Shown one piece after another: positions 17,570-26,881 of a stretch of 64,000 bases of DNA. The stretch is from positions 1,054,001-1,118,000 of the forward strand of contig NZ_CP139148.1 of NCBI RefSeq assembly GCF_034058155.1, written 5' to 3'. Source of the DNA: Flavobacterium sp. KACC 22761. GTDB lineage: Bacteria > Bacteroidota > Bacteroidia > Flavobacteriales > Flavobacteriaceae. Positions within the stretch are counted from its first letter, which is position 1; each line of letters starts with the position of its first letter. A model generated the notes under the pieces. It ran no database searches, was not told where the DNA came from, and worked only from the letters and a program-made list of their open reading frames with translations. A program made the translations under genes and the position numbers.

Positions 17570-20500
17570 TTACCAAACAATTTCGGCTAAAACGTCATTT
17601 TCTTTTACTTTTCCTAACTGAATCGTTTTCAAAGTTCTCGACACTTTTCCGGCTTTGGTTGTATAAATTTCCACCATAATTGTGGCCGGGCCGTCTTCGG
17701 TCAATGTCGTTTCGCCAAAGAAATCGGTTTTGATTTGATATTTTCCTTTTACTGCATTTCTTATCAAATATTGCTCTGGGCCGTAACCTTGTGTAAAATC
17801 TTTAGAAAATCTTCCGCCAATTTCTGTGTTGGTATGACTATAATAACATTCTTCGCCGGTTGGCTCAATTACATGCAAATCCAAATCAACATCCATTTGG
17901 TTCCAGTTCATGATAATTCTGATATCAACTGGCATTTTTGCCATATACTTTTTGTCTAATTTTCCTATTTTCAATCCAGGATGTTCGCTCATTAATCTGT
18001 TAATATCCATTAAAACAATATCTTCAACACCTTCATATTGTCCGCTCATTTCTCCGTAATAATTTACTTCAAGTGATTTTACTAATTCATCAAATGCCGC
18101 TTGATATTTTCCGGCATCTTCCAATGCTAAAGCATAATCTCTAAGACTTTGCGGTTCATGTTCTCTCCATTTTGCAACCTGTTTTGCGGTAAAAACAGCA
18201 TCCTCATAATCTTTCCACTGACGCAAAGTATAAGTCAACGTTTTATAAAGTTGATGATTCTCTAAACCTAAATCGGCGATATTGCTAATAATCAGCAATG
18301 CTTTTTTAATGTCGCCTTGATTGTAGAAAAAGTGTGCCACATCAAAATAAAAACTCGGGTTTCTCTCTTGTGCTTTTCTCAATTCGAAATACAAGTCATA
18401 TTGTTTTTCTTTTGATGCCGAAGCCAGCGCCTTTAAATACAATCTATCTGGATTCCAACTTTTTGTTTGAACAACACCACTATTTGAAGACTTCTTTTTC
18501 GTTGTGATAATAATAACTCCATTTACACCGCTGCTTCCATATGCAGAAATTCTAGCAGCATCTTTCACAACTTCTTCCGATTCAATATTATCTGACTTTA
18601 TATCGGTCAATTCGCCATCGTAAAACTGACCATCAACTATAATTAAAGGTTTATTTGTATTTACTTGTATTACTTCATTGTTATTTGGCGACTGCGTTAC
18701 TTGCAAGCCCGAAACTTTACCTTCGAGTGCCTGTGAAATATCTTTATTTTTTGAAGTCCCTTCTCCAAGAGCACCAACAACATCCGATTTTTTTTGAGTT
18801 CCATAGCCAACTACAACTGTTTCTTGAGGTTCTACAATCCTTTCATCTTTACTAATCACTTCACTCCCAACTTTTTTATCTTTTAATTCAGTGATTTTTG
18901 GCGTATCCTCAGTAATCTCCTGTGCTTTTGAAACAACTGGTGGAACAAATTTTACTTGATCAACTTTTGGTGCTTCCGTGTTATACACATTATTGTCTTC
19001 TTGAATTACTGTTGTAGCCGTTCCCGCACCAACAGGCTCATCAATTGTAAGTGTCGCATCTGGATCTCCTTTTATAGTTTCACCAGCGTGAGTATTTATA
19101 TCACCATCTCTATATGCAACACTTGTTGGTGCTGGAGCTGATCTTTTATATTTATACTTCGATGCAATTTTCTGCCCATTGTATTTAACGTTCTTTTTCC
19201 ACCAAACATTTAATCCGTTAAAATAACCCTCAATACTTTCCCAATTATTTTTTTGTTGTGCTAAAGTAGCATCGTGCTCTTGTTTTTTGATTTGATCAAA
19301 TTCGGCGCGTAATTCTGCCGGTGGTAAAATATCATACATAATATAATCGCGAACATTTTCCAGAACAATCAAAGAAGTATTTTTTGTCACAATTCCGAAT
19401 TTCTTTCCCAGAAGCTCAATTTCATCTGCATTTTTAGTGTATTGCAATTCAAGATTGGCAATTTTTTTCTGTGCCCAAAGTTTTTCAATATTTATATCCG
19501 AAGAATTTTGAACAGTCGCATCAAGCGTAATTTTCTTTTCTGAAACAACCTCATTATTATAGCCAAATAATAATGTAATTTCATTTTGTGGATTCAGCGA
19601 AATTCCTGAAAAACTGAAATTTCCAGAAACCGAAGTTCCTTCCATCGGAAATAAATCGGTCACAGTTAAATTCTCTTTTATGCCAAGAAACTTCAAACTT
19701 GTATTGGTCAATTTATCCAAAGCCGTTTCCGAATTTATCTGATTTAAATTGATAAAATTGCCACCCGTTTTCACTGAAGAAAAATTCAGAAAAGCAAAAT
19801 CTGCCGAAACTGAAGATGTAATGGTGTAAATTGGCTTTTTTGTTTTTGGAAGAACATTTTCGCTCAAAGACGATAATCCGTCAGAAAAGAACAAATATTC
19901 ATCTTGATTTTCAAAATTGATTTGCGAAAAACGAGTTCCACCATCGTATTTTGTTTTTTCTAAAACCATTTTTAGCTCAGACCAATTTCCATTTGAAACC
20001 ACAAAATCTTTTTGTTTTTCGAAAGTATAATTCAAAAAGTACAAAGTCACTTTTGTGTTTTTTATTTTCTGAAAATAAGCATCCAACAAATCCAATTCTT
20101 TTTTCAAATCGCGCGTTTGACAGCTCAAAGAATTATCCCAAATCAAACCTATTGTATTTGGAGTTTTCTTCGCCATTTTGTTTCCATCAACAAAAGTATT
20201 TCCATAAAAATAATACTGCCCGCCAACATTCTGCATCACGACACTTGGAATATCTTGCCGAATCGGAATTTTAAAAAGTAATTTTTCAGAAGGCTGATAG
20301 TTTTCTTTCTTTTCAGAAGCTTCAAAAGATTGATTCCATTTTGAAAAAACAATTTCTTTTTCAGATTCTCCTGAAACAATTGGTTTTGCCACAGCGCCTA
20401 AAACCGAAACATTGATTTCAAATTTATCCAGCTTTTTTGGATAACGGCTCAAAAGCTGATATACCAAATTATCTTTATCTGAAGCTGAAAGTTCTTCTTC

Positions 20501-20980
20501 ATAGCCAATAACTACGATTCTTTCTCCATTTGGCATTAACGGATAAATTCTGGTTTTAAAATTATTTCCATCGACTTTTTCCAATAATCCCGGATCAACA
20601 CGACGGTGCTCGATGGCTTCAAAAACTTGTTTCCCTTTATTTTTGTTTACTGGAACAGCTTCTCTCAATTTCCCATTAATATCAATTGCATATCTGGAAA
20701 CAGAAACATTTTCAGGTAACGGAAAAATAAGTTCTGCTTCCATTTGGCGTGTTCCCGAATTAAAAAAATGCATCTCAGCAGCAGTATATGCAATATTGCC
20801 TACAATTTTCACATTAACTTTGAGCTGACTCATTCTGACTTTCTCAGCATCATCGCCTTTGACCGTCAATTCTGGACTTTGCGCAAAATTTTTTGTTCCG
20901 ATAAACAACAAGAAGAAAAGCAATAGATTCCAATTCATTTGACAAATACGCGCCGCAAACGAAAACAATTTTAATTTCAT
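17570..20980 (-). CDS. VIT domain protein with an embedded SusC-like plug segment and C-terminal DUF2135
   Basis: A very large exported protein. I chose the ATG at 20980 (MKLKLFSF); ATGs at 21028 and 20938 are also possible, and the latter gives a compact signal peptide ending KNFAQ. Domains in order: VIT domain (about residues 35-175), a VWA-like region (about 270-410), then a hydrophilic linker. Next come about 100 residues beginning ETVVVGYGTQKKSDVVG and ending VNGVIIITTKKK, which match the SusC/RagA signature and a shortened TonB plug. A TPR-like helical region and a C-terminal domain with MNWNQMDVDLDLHVIEPTGE (DUF2135 type) follow. The plug is not followed by a beta-barrel, so it is not a transporter. 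Confidence 0.85.
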   Translation of the reverse strand: MKLKLFSFAARICQMNWNLLLFFLLFIGTKNFAQSPELTVKGDDAEKVRMSQLKVNVKIVGNIAYTAAEMHFFNSGTRQMEAELIFPLPENVSVSRYAIDINGKLREAVPVNKNKGKQVFEAIEHRRVDPGLLEKVDGNNFKTRIYPLMPNGERIVVIGYEEELSASDKDNLVYQLLSRYPKKLDKFEINVSVLGAVAKPIVSGESEKEIVFSKWNQSFEASEKKENYQPSEKLLFKIPIRQDIPSVVMQNVGGQYYFYGNTFVDGNKMAKKTPNTIGLIWDNSLSCQTRDLKKELDLLDAYFQKIKNTKVTLYFLNYTFEKQKDFVVSNGNWSELKMVLEKTKYDGGTRFSQINFENQDEYLFFSDGLSSLSENVLPKTKKPIYTITSSVSADFAFLNFSSVKTGGNFINLNQINSETALDKLTNTSLKFLGIKENLTVTDLFPMEGTSVSGNFSFSGISLNPQNEITLLFGYNNEVVSEKKITLDATVQNSSDINIEKLWAQKKIANLELQYTKNADEIELLGKKFGIVTKNTSLIVLENVRDYIMYDILPPAELRAEFDQIKKQEHDATLAQQKNNWESIEGYFNGLNVWWKKNVKYNGQKIASKYKYKRSAPAPTSVAYRDGDINTHAGETIKGDPDATLTIDEPVGAGTATTVIQEDNNVYNTEAPKVDQVKFVPPVVSKAQEITEDTPKITELKDKKVGSEVISKDERIVEPQETVVVGYGTQKKSDVVGALGEGTSKNKDISQALEGKVSGLQVTQSPNNNEVIQVNTNKPLIIVDGQFYDGELTDIKSDNIESEEVVKDAARISAYGSSGVNGVIIITTKKKSSNSGVVQTKSWNPDRLYLKALASASKEKQYDLYFELRKAQERNPSFYFDVAHFFYNQGDIKKALLIISNIADLGLENHQLYKTLTYTLRQWKDYEDAVFTAKQVAKWREHEPQSLRDYALALEDAGKYQAAFDELVKSLEVNYYGEMSGQYEGVEDIVLMDINRLMSEHPGLKIGKLDKKYMAKMPVDIRIIMNWNQMDVDLDLHVIEPTGEECYYSHTNTEIGGRFSKDFTQGYGPEQYLIRNAVKGKYQIKTDFFGETTLTEDGPATIMVEIYTTKAGKVSRTLKTIQLGKVKENDVLAEIVW

Positions 20981-21159
20981 GATACAAAAATTAAGGTTCA
21001 TATTGTCATAGAGAACAAAAAACAACAAAAGGTTGGGAAGATAATTATTTTATTTTTATCTGTTTAATCTGAATCCAACATAAGTTTATCTTACTGACCT
21101 TATGAACCATATCAAAAATCAAATTATTTAATTATATTCAGCAAGTAAATAATAGTAAA

Positions 21160-22209
21160 ATGATATCAAAAACAAAATGCGCTGTAACAGCTTTATTGGC
21201 AATCTTTCTTGTTTCTAACGAATTGAAAGCACAAATAAAAGCAATCAATATAGAAAGCATGTATATTGCAAATCCACCCGTGACGACAAACAGCCACGCA
21301 TCAACTTTAGTGGAATACAAACCAAATGAGATCTTAGCCGCTTGGTTTGGAGGAAAACACGAAGGGGCAAAAGATGTGGGAATTTATATTTCAGCTTATA
21401 AAGACAAAAAATGGTCGGCACCAAAAGAATTGATTCAGCCCCTAATAAAAGGTGCAGATACATTGCCTTGCTGGAATCCGGTTCTTTTTAAAGCTAAAAG
21501 CCAGAATTTGTATTTGTTTTACAAAGTAGGAAAAAATCCAAGAGAATGGTTTGGCGCTATGATTGTTTCAAAAGATAACGGAACAACTTGGGGAGAACCA
21601 AAATACTTTCCAGAAGGAATTTACGGACCAATTCGTAATAAACCAATTGAAACGACTCCGGGCGTAATTTTATGCGGAAGCAGTACAGAAAGCGTTAATA
21701 CTGATGAATGGAGAATTCATGTTGAAGAATACACAGAAGCAACTGATTCTTGGAAGAAAATAACGGTAGAAAACAATCAGAACTTTAATGTCATTCAGCC
21801 GACATTTTTAATTCATAGTGCGACAGATATTCAGATGTTATCCCGAAGCAAACACAATAAAGTAGTTTCAAGCTGGTCTGGAGATAACGGTAAAAGCTGG
21901 ATTAGAACCAATACAATCAATGTGATCAACTCCAATTCAGGAATAGATGCTTTAACCATAAATAAAAACCTTTTTTTATTGGTAAACAATCCATTACCGC
22001 AAGGAAAAGACTGGTTTAACGGAAGAAATATTTTGGACGTAGAATATTCAAAAGATGGATTGAACTGGAAAAAATTATTTGATCTAGAAAAACAGGAAAA
22101 AGGCGAATTCAGTTACCCGGCAATCATTCAAACTACCGATAAAAAAATACATATTTTATATACTTACGACAGAAAGTACATCAAACATACCACATTCGAT
22201 TTGAATTAA
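21160..22209 (+). CDS. Sialidase-fold (BNR repeat) exported protein
   Basis: A 349-residue protein with a signal peptide (about residues 1-24, ending NELKAQ). The N-terminal NSHASTLVEYKPNEILAAWF and GGKHEGAKDVGIYIS match the family of six-bladed sialidase-fold hydrolases/lyases common in Bacteroidota. Asp-box-like turns appear in SKDNGTTWGEP and SGDNGKSWIRT. The product is often labelled exo-alpha-sialidase, but family members include other glycan-acting enzymes, so the substrate is open. It stands alone and divergent from the VIT gene; no other carbohydrate-use gene is adjacent. Confidence 0.8.
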   Translation: MISKTKCAVTALLAIFLVSNELKAQIKAINIESMYIANPPVTTNSHASTLVEYKPNEILAAWFGGKHEGAKDVGIYISAYKDKKWSAPKELIQPLIKGADTLPCWNPVLFKAKSQNLYLFYKVGKNPREWFGAMIVSKDNGTTWGEPKYFPEGIYGPIRNKPIETTPGVILCGSSTESVNTDEWRIHVEEYTEATDSWKKITVENNQNFNVIQPTFLIHSATDIQMLSRSKHNKVVSSWSGDNGKSWIRTNTINVINSNSGIDALTINKNLFLLVNNPLPQGKDWFNGRNILDVEYSKDGLNWKKLFDLEKQEKGEFSYPAIIQTTDKKIHILYTYDRKYIKHTTFDLN

Positions 22210-22506
22210 TCAGTATAATATAAGAGTTCTTAAATCGTATTCGTCTTAATGCGCAGTGTAAAATCTGCGAGCAATTAATTTTTCTAGCAGATTTGCACAT
22301 TTGCAGATTTCTTCTCCATTTAAAACTAGATCAATATACTAAAAATCAAACAATTATTGATACAAAAAAAATCTCCACCACTTCTTACTTAAGCGATGGA
22401 GATTTTACAAAAAACAATCTAATGTAAATTATGCTATAAGAAAACTTAAAAACAAAGTTCAAAAGATTCTAAACCAACTTATATCATAATTATATTTTTA
22501 AGAAAA
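22210..22506. other. Gene-free gap with operon terminator
   Basis: No gene is seen in this 297-bp stretch. It contains AATCTGC/GCAGATT words of the dispersed type and, at 22368-22406, the terminator of the aromatic operon. Confidence 0.6.
22368..22406 (-). terminator. Terminator of the pheA-aroF operon
   Basis: A 10-bp stem (AAAATCTCCA / TGGAGATTTT) with a 19-base loop, followed on the minus strand by a T-run, lies 101 bp after the stop of the last gene of the aromatic operon. Confidence 0.75.
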
Positions 22507-23589
22507 TTATGCGTTGAAAATTTTCTCTTGGTGACCAATACTTTCTTGGTGAATTGCTTTGAATAATTTCAAAACAAACTCTTCCGTAAGACCTTTTTTC
22601 TCACCTTCCAAAATCATTTTTCCTAAGATTTCGTTCCAACGGTTATTTTGAAGAATTGCAACGTTTGCATCTTTTTTCACTTGACCAATTTCGTCAGCAA
22701 CTTTCATACGTTTTCCTAACAATTCTAACAAGTTACCATCAAGAACGTCGATGTTGGCTCTTAATTTTTTCATTTTTTGGCTGTACTCATCTGTAGTATC
22801 ATCCGTTTTTCTGATAGTCAAATCTTTGATAATTTGCTTCAAAGCATCTGGAGTTACTTGCTGCGCAGCATCAGACCAAGCGTTGTCTGGATCGTAGTGC
22901 GTTTCGATAATCATACCATCGTAATTCAAGTCTAAAGCTTCTTGAGTTACTTCGAAAATCATATTACGGTTTCCTGTAATGTGAGACGGATCGATGATTA
23001 ATGGCAAATCAGGGAATTTGTTTTGCAATTCGATAGCAATTTGCCATTCTGGAATGTTTCTGTATTTAGTTTTTTCGTAAGTAGAGAAACCTCTATGAAT
23101 AACACCTAATTTCTCGATTCCCGCCATGTGTAAACGCTCAACACCACCTAACCATAAAGCTAAATCTGGGTTTACAGGGTTTTTCACCAAAACAATTTTA
23201 TCAGTTCCTTTTAACGTATCAGCAATTTCTTGAACTGCGAAAGGGTTTGCAGTCGTACGCGCTCCAACCCATAATACGTCGATATCGTGTTCTAAAGCTA
23301 GTTTACAGTGAGCCGCAGTTGCAACTTCAGTACCCATTAATAAACCAGTTTCAGCTTTAGCTTTTTGCAACCATTTTAATCCAATTTCACCAACACCTTC
23401 AAATCCTCCCGGACGAGTTCTTGGTTTCCAGATTCCAGCTCTGAAAACACTAACTTTTGAATCTTTTAATTCGTGAGCAATTTTCAAAACCTGATCTTCA
23501 GTTTCTGCACTACAAGGTCCAGCTATCACAAGTGGGTGATTTAAATTGAAATCCTCTAACCACTTTCTCATTTCTTTTTTATTTTCCAT
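22507..23589 (-). CDS. Bifunctional DAHP synthase / chorismate mutase (type II)
   Basis: The N-terminal part (about residues 1-260) is a 3-deoxy-7-phosphoheptulonate synthase, the first step of the shikimate pathway: PLVIAGPCSAETEDQV, FRAGIWKPRTRPGGFEG, WVGARTTANPF, PSHITGNR. The C-terminal part (about 270-360) is an AroQ chorismate mutase: KMKKLRANIDVLDGNLLELL and GKRMKVADEIGQVKK. The fusion lets prephenate-pathway intermediates regulate entry. It is the last gene of the aromatic operon, 12 bp after tyrA. Control is expected both by the operon leader and by allostery through the mutase domain (family knowledge). Confidence 0.96.
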   Translation of the reverse strand: MENKKEMRKWLEDFNLNHPLVIAGPCSAETEDQVLKIAHELKDSKVSVFRAGIWKPRTRPGGFEGVGEIGLKWLQKAKAETGLLMGTEVATAAHCKLALEHDIDVLWVGARTTANPFAVQEIADTLKGTDKIVLVKNPVNPDLALWLGGVERLHMAGIEKLGVIHRGFSTYEKTKYRNIPEWQIAIELQNKFPDLPLIIDPSHITGNRNMIFEVTQEALDLNYDGMIIETHYDPDNAWSDAAQQVTPDALKQIIKDLTIRKTDDTTDEYSQKMKKLRANIDVLDGNLLELLGKRMKVADEIGQVKKDANVAILQNNRWNEILGKMILEGEKKGLTEEFVLKLFKAIHQESIGHQEKIFNA

Positions 23590-23601
23590 CGTTTTTATAG
23601 T

Positions 23602-24459
23602 TTACTTTTTTATAGTTATTCCGTTTAATATTTCTCTAATTTTATTTACGCTTTCCATTTCTTCAAAAATGGCATCGTAATTGTCGTCTGCCAGCAAATC
23701 TCTAAACTGAGTCAAATTTGCAATATAACCTTCTAAGGTTTCCAGAACGTATTCTTTGTTTTGTTTAAAAATTGGTGTCCACATTGCTGGTGAACTTTTT
23801 GCTAAACGAACGGTACTTTCAAATCCACTTCCCGCCATATCAAAAATATCTTGTTCGTCTTTTTCTTTTATCATTACTGTTTTTCCTAGCATAAACGAAC
23901 TGATGTGCGATAAATGCGAAACGTAAGCAATGTGTTTATCGTGCGAAACGGGATCCATATATCGGATTCTCATTCCTATTTCGCTGAAAAGCTGCAACGC
24001 TTTTTCCTGCAATTTGAAAGCGGTTTTTTCCACTTCACAAATAATGTTTGTTTTTCCGTTAAACAAACCTTTTATTGCTGCTGAAGGTCCAGAAAACTCT
24101 GTTCCTGCAATTGGGTGCGTGGCAATAAAATTTCTTCTTTTCGGATGATTCGCCACCACATCGCAAATTGGCTTTTTGGTCGATCCTACTTCAAAAACAA
24201 TTGTCTTGTCTCCAACTGCATCCAGAACTTTAGGCAAAACTGTCAGCGCAATATCTACCGGAACCGAAACGATTACAAAATCTGCTTTTTGTAAATCTTC
24301 GAAGCTTCCCGCCTCATCAATAACTCCAAGATCAATTGCTTCCTGCAAATGTTTTTCGTTATTATCAATTCCGAAAATAGTCGCATTCGGATGCTTCTCT
24401 TTGATGTCCAACACCATCGAACCGCCTATTAACCCTATTCCTATTACGTATACTTTCAT
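23602..24459 (-). CDS. tyrA: Prephenate dehydrogenase
   Basis: Oxidises prephenate to 4-hydroxyphenylpyruvate for tyrosine synthesis. The 285-residue protein begins with the NAD(P)-binding Rossmann motif VIGIGLIGGSM, and the dinucleotide-binding acidic residue lies in FGIDNNE. HPIAGTEFSGP carries the catalytic His region, and AYVSHLSHISSFML matches the helical dimer domain. It is co-transcribed with the DAHP synthase gene (12-bp gap). A dispersed repeat separates it from the upstream aminotransferase gene. Confidence 0.95.
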   Translation of the reverse strand: MKVYVIGIGLIGGSMVLDIKEKHPNATIFGIDNNEKHLQEAIDLGVIDEAGSFEDLQKADFVIVSVPVDIALTVLPKVLDAVGDKTIVFEVGSTKKPICDVVANHPKRRNFIATHPIAGTEFSGPSAAIKGLFNGKTNIICEVEKTAFKLQEKALQLFSEIGMRIRYMDPVSHDKHIAYVSHLSHISSFMLGKTVMIKEKDEQDIFDMAGSGFESTVRLAKSSPAMWTPIFKQNKEYVLETLEGYIANLTQFRDLLADDNYDAIFEEMESVNKIREILNGITIKK

Positions 24460-24514
24460 AATTTTTTAAAATTCCAAGCTTTAAAATCCAAATTCCAAAT
24501 CTTACTTTTCGATT

Positions 24515-24593
24515 TGTCACCCTGAGCGATCCCGAGGCTTCGGGAGAAGGGCGCTCCAATTGGCACGGGGCTTCGACTCCGCTCAGCCTGACA
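24515..24593. repeat. Dispersed GTCACCCTGAGCG inverted repeat inside the operon
   Basis: The arms TGTCACCCTGAGCG and CGCTCAGCCTGACA bracket CCCGAGGCTTCGGGAG and GGCTTCGACTCCG. This is a known kind of intergenic repeat in Bacteroidota. It lies between the aminotransferase and tyrA and would form a strong hairpin in the operon mRNA. Confidence 0.75.
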
Positions 24594-24636
24594 ATCTGGA
24601 TAAAAATCTTAATACTTAATTCTAAAGTCTTAATAC

Positions 24637-25782
24637 CTAAAACCTATCTATCGCTTCTTGTACTTTTTCTTCTTTTACACACAATGAGAATCTGATATAA
24701 CCTTCGCCGTTGCTTCCGAAAATCGTTCCCGGTGTAATGAAAATATGTTTCTCATATAATATTTCGTCAATGAACTTTTCTGCCGATTCTATTCCTTCTG
24801 GAAGTTTTGCCCAGACAAAAAGCCCAACTCCTTCTTTATATACTTTACAGTTTAACTTTTCTGCCAACTTTTCCGTTAACTCTCTTCGGCGTCTGTAAAT
24901 TTTATTTTGATCTTCAAACCACGATTTATCACATTTTAAAGCTGCGATAGCTCCTTTCTGAATTCCGTAATACATCCCGCTGTCCATGTTGCTTTTTACT
25001 TTTAGGACTGCATCGATAATTTCAGGATTTCCTAAAACCATTCCGACTCTCCAGCCAGCCATGTTGAATGTTTTACTTAATGAATTCAATTCTAAAGCCA
25101 CATCTTTCGCTCCTTCAACTTGCAATAAACTCATCGGATTATCATTCAAAACAAAACTATACGGATTATCGTTGATCAATAATATATTGTGTTTTTTAGC
25201 AAAAGCAATCAATTTTTCAAATAACGCTAAACTCCCTCTCGCTCCTGTTGGCATGTGCGGATAACCCAGCCACATAATTTTCACTTTCGAAAGGTCTAAT
25301 TTTTCAAGAGCTTCAAAATCCGGTTCCCATCCATTTTCTTCTTTCAAGTCATAATAAACTGGAACTGCCTGAACCAAATTGGTTACCGAAGTATAAGTCG
25401 GGTAACCTGGATTCGGAATTAAAACATGATCGCCTTCATTTAAAAATGCCAACGAAATATGCATAATTCCTTCTTTTGAACCCATCAGAGGCAAAATCTC
25501 ATTAATCGGATTTACTTCAACACCAAACTGATCACGATAGAAATCCGCCATCGCCTGTCTCATTTCTGGCAATCCCTGATAGCTTTGATAGCCATGCCCG
25601 TTTTCATCTTGAATTGCCGCAGCGACTGCTTCAATTACTGCTTTTGACGGACTCAAATCAGGGCTTCCAATTCCCATGTTGATGATCGGTTTTCCTTCAG
25701 ACATCAACTGACGAACTTCTCTTAGTTTTGATGAAAAGTAGTATTCTTCAACTGTGTCTAATCGTTTTGCTGTTGTAATCAT
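24637..25782 (-). CDS. PLP-dependent aminotransferase (class I/II, probably aromatic)
   Basis: A 381-residue fold-type I aminotransferase. Motifs: INMGIGSPDLSPS, the PGYPTY segment, INDNPYSFVLND (Asp for the PLP nitrogen), ELNSLSKTFNMAGWRVGM (Schiff-base Lys) and a C-terminal YIRFSLCV (carboxylate-binding Arg). Because it lies between prephenate dehydratase and prephenate dehydrogenase, it most likely transaminates phenylpyruvate, 4-hydroxyphenylpyruvate or prephenate. That substrate is inferred from context, since sequence alone would also allow aspartate or LL-DAP aminotransferase activity. Confidence 0.92.
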   Translation of the reverse strand: MITTAKRLDTVEEYYFSSKLREVRQLMSEGKPIINMGIGSPDLSPSKAVIEAVAAAIQDENGHGYQSYQGLPEMRQAMADFYRDQFGVEVNPINEILPLMGSKEGIMHISLAFLNEGDHVLIPNPGYPTYTSVTNLVQAVPVYYDLKEENGWEPDFEALEKLDLSKVKIMWLGYPHMPTGARGSLALFEKLIAFAKKHNILLINDNPYSFVLNDNPMSLLQVEGAKDVALELNSLSKTFNMAGWRVGMVLGNPEIIDAVLKVKSNMDSGMYYGIQKGAIAALKCDKSWFEDQNKIYRRRRELTEKLAEKLNCKVYKEGVGLFVWAKLPEGIESAEKFIDEILYEKHIFITPGTIFGSNGEGYIRFSLCVKEEKVQEAIDRF

Positions 25783-25864
25783 TTTTTTTAATTTTTGCTG
25801 TATGCTTTAAGCTTTAGGCTATATGTTTTTTATTTTTGACTTTAAGACTTTCGACTTTATAACT

Positions 25865-26704
25865 TTACGACTCGCTTAAAGGTTTTGTATTCTTATATTC
25901 TCCCAACACTTTAAAATACTCAGCCATAATGTTTAATAACGTTTTGGCTTTTGCAAAATCTTCGTATTTCTCAAATGTTACATCTACGAAGAATGAATAT
26001 TTCCAAGGTGTTTCAATTTTTGGAAGCGACTGGATTTTTGTCAAATTCAGTTTGCAGTCGCTCATTACATTTAAAACCGCTGCCAAGCTTCCTCTTTTAT
26101 GATCCAATTCAAATTTTACAGATGCTCTGTTGATTTCGCTTTCTGGCAAAAATGAATTTTGCTTTTTGATGATTACGAAACGAGTCATATTGTTTTTGAT
26201 CGTTTGAATCGATGATGCAATAATATCCAGATCATACATTTCAGAAGCGGTTACACTTGCAATTGCTGCAATTCCCGTTAACTGTTTTTCTTGAATTCTT
26301 CTTGCTGTTTCAGCCGTATCTTTATCCTCAACCAATTTGATATTTGGATATTGTTTCAAAAAATCCATACACTGCAAAAGTGCCATCGGGTGCGAATGAA
26401 CTTCTTTGATATCTTCAATTTTTTGGCCTTTTAAAGCCATCAAATTCTGCTGAATGTTTAAATAATGCTCTCCAATTATGTGTAAATTATTCTTGTCAAT
26501 CAAAGCATAATTCGGAATAATTGGCCCTGCAATTGAATTTTCGATCGCCATAACGGCCTGATCAGATTTTCCGGCAATAAGGCTGTCGATCAATTCTTCA
26601 AAAGATAAACATTCATCAATATCCACATTTTCAGAGAAATACTCTTTCACAACCTGATGATGAAATGATCCTTTTATACCTTGTATTGCAATTTTCGTTG
26701 TCAT
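25865..26704 (-). CDS. pheA: Prephenate dehydratase
   Basis: Converts prephenate to phenylpyruvate, the committed step to phenylalanine. The catalytic half has IAIQGIKGSFHHQVVKEYF, AIENSIAGPI, and NNMTRFVII with the Thr-Arg-Phe catalytic motif. The C-terminal ACT domain (about residues 195-270) has FELDHKRGSLAAVLNVM and LTKIQSLP for phenylalanine feedback. It is a monofunctional 279-residue form without a mutase domain; the mutase is fused to DAHP synthase in the same operon. It is the first gene, preceded by a leader peptide and attenuator (see 26718-26912). Confidence 0.96.
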   Translation of the reverse strand: MTTKIAIQGIKGSFHHQVVKEYFSENVDIDECLSFEELIDSLIAGKSDQAVMAIENSIAGPIIPNYALIDKNNLHIIGEHYLNIQQNLMALKGQKIEDIKEVHSHPMALLQCMDFLKQYPNIKLVEDKDTAETARRIQEKQLTGIAAIASVTASEMYDLDIIASSIQTIKNNMTRFVIIKKQNSFLPESEINRASVKFELDHKRGSLAAVLNVMSDCKLNLTKIQSLPKIETPWKYSFFVDVTFEKYEDFAKAKTLLNIMAEYFKVLGEYKNTKPLSES

Positions 26705-26717
26705 ATAGTCAAAAAAA

Positions 26718-26739
26718 AATCCTGATTTGCATCAGGATT
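26718..26739 (-). terminator. Attenuator terminator upstream of pheA
   Basis: On the minus strand a perfect 9-bp stem (AATCCTGAT / ATCAGGATT) with a 4-base loop is followed by nine T, just before the pheA start. Its 5' arm overlaps a segment (26732-26741) that is perfectly complementary over 10 bases to the end of the leader-peptide gene (26787-26796), so the two structures exclude each other. Confidence 0.88.
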
Positions 26740-26796
26740 GTATATTAGTTTTATTTGTCTTAAAATTTTTCTCAAATAACCATAGCACAATCCTGA
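26732..26796 (-). promoter_or_regulatory. Antiterminator pairing segments of the pheA attenuator
   Basis: TCAGGATTGT (minus strand, 26796-26787, leader codons 19-22) can pair perfectly with ACAATCCTGA (26741-26732). The second segment contains most of the terminator's 5' arm. A ribosome stalled on the Phe cluster (codons 12-16) would leave the first segment free, allowing antitermination. A ribosome that reaches the stop codon at 26772 would cover it, so the terminator forms. Confidence 0.82.
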
Positions 26797-26852
26797 CTTC
26801 TACTAAAGAAGAAATAAAAATTGTTGCTAAAATAAAAACGGTTACTTGGCAT
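26772..26852 (-). CDS. Phe/Tyr-rich leader peptide of the pheA operon
   Basis: A 26-codon ORF, ATG at 26852 and TGA at 26774-26772, with the core FYFSNNFYFFF: six Phe and two Tyr among residues 6-16. It lies downstream of a well-spaced promoter and upstream of a terminator in front of the phenylalanine operon, so it has every element of a translation-coupled attenuator. The peptide itself need have no function. The clustering of the end-product amino acids is the main evidence. It is too short to be found by ordinary gene calling. Confidence 0.88.
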   Translation of the reverse strand: MPSNRFYFSNNFYFFFSRSQDCAMVI

Positions 26853-26881
26853 TTTGTTTGTGTTTTGTTTTAAATTCTCTG

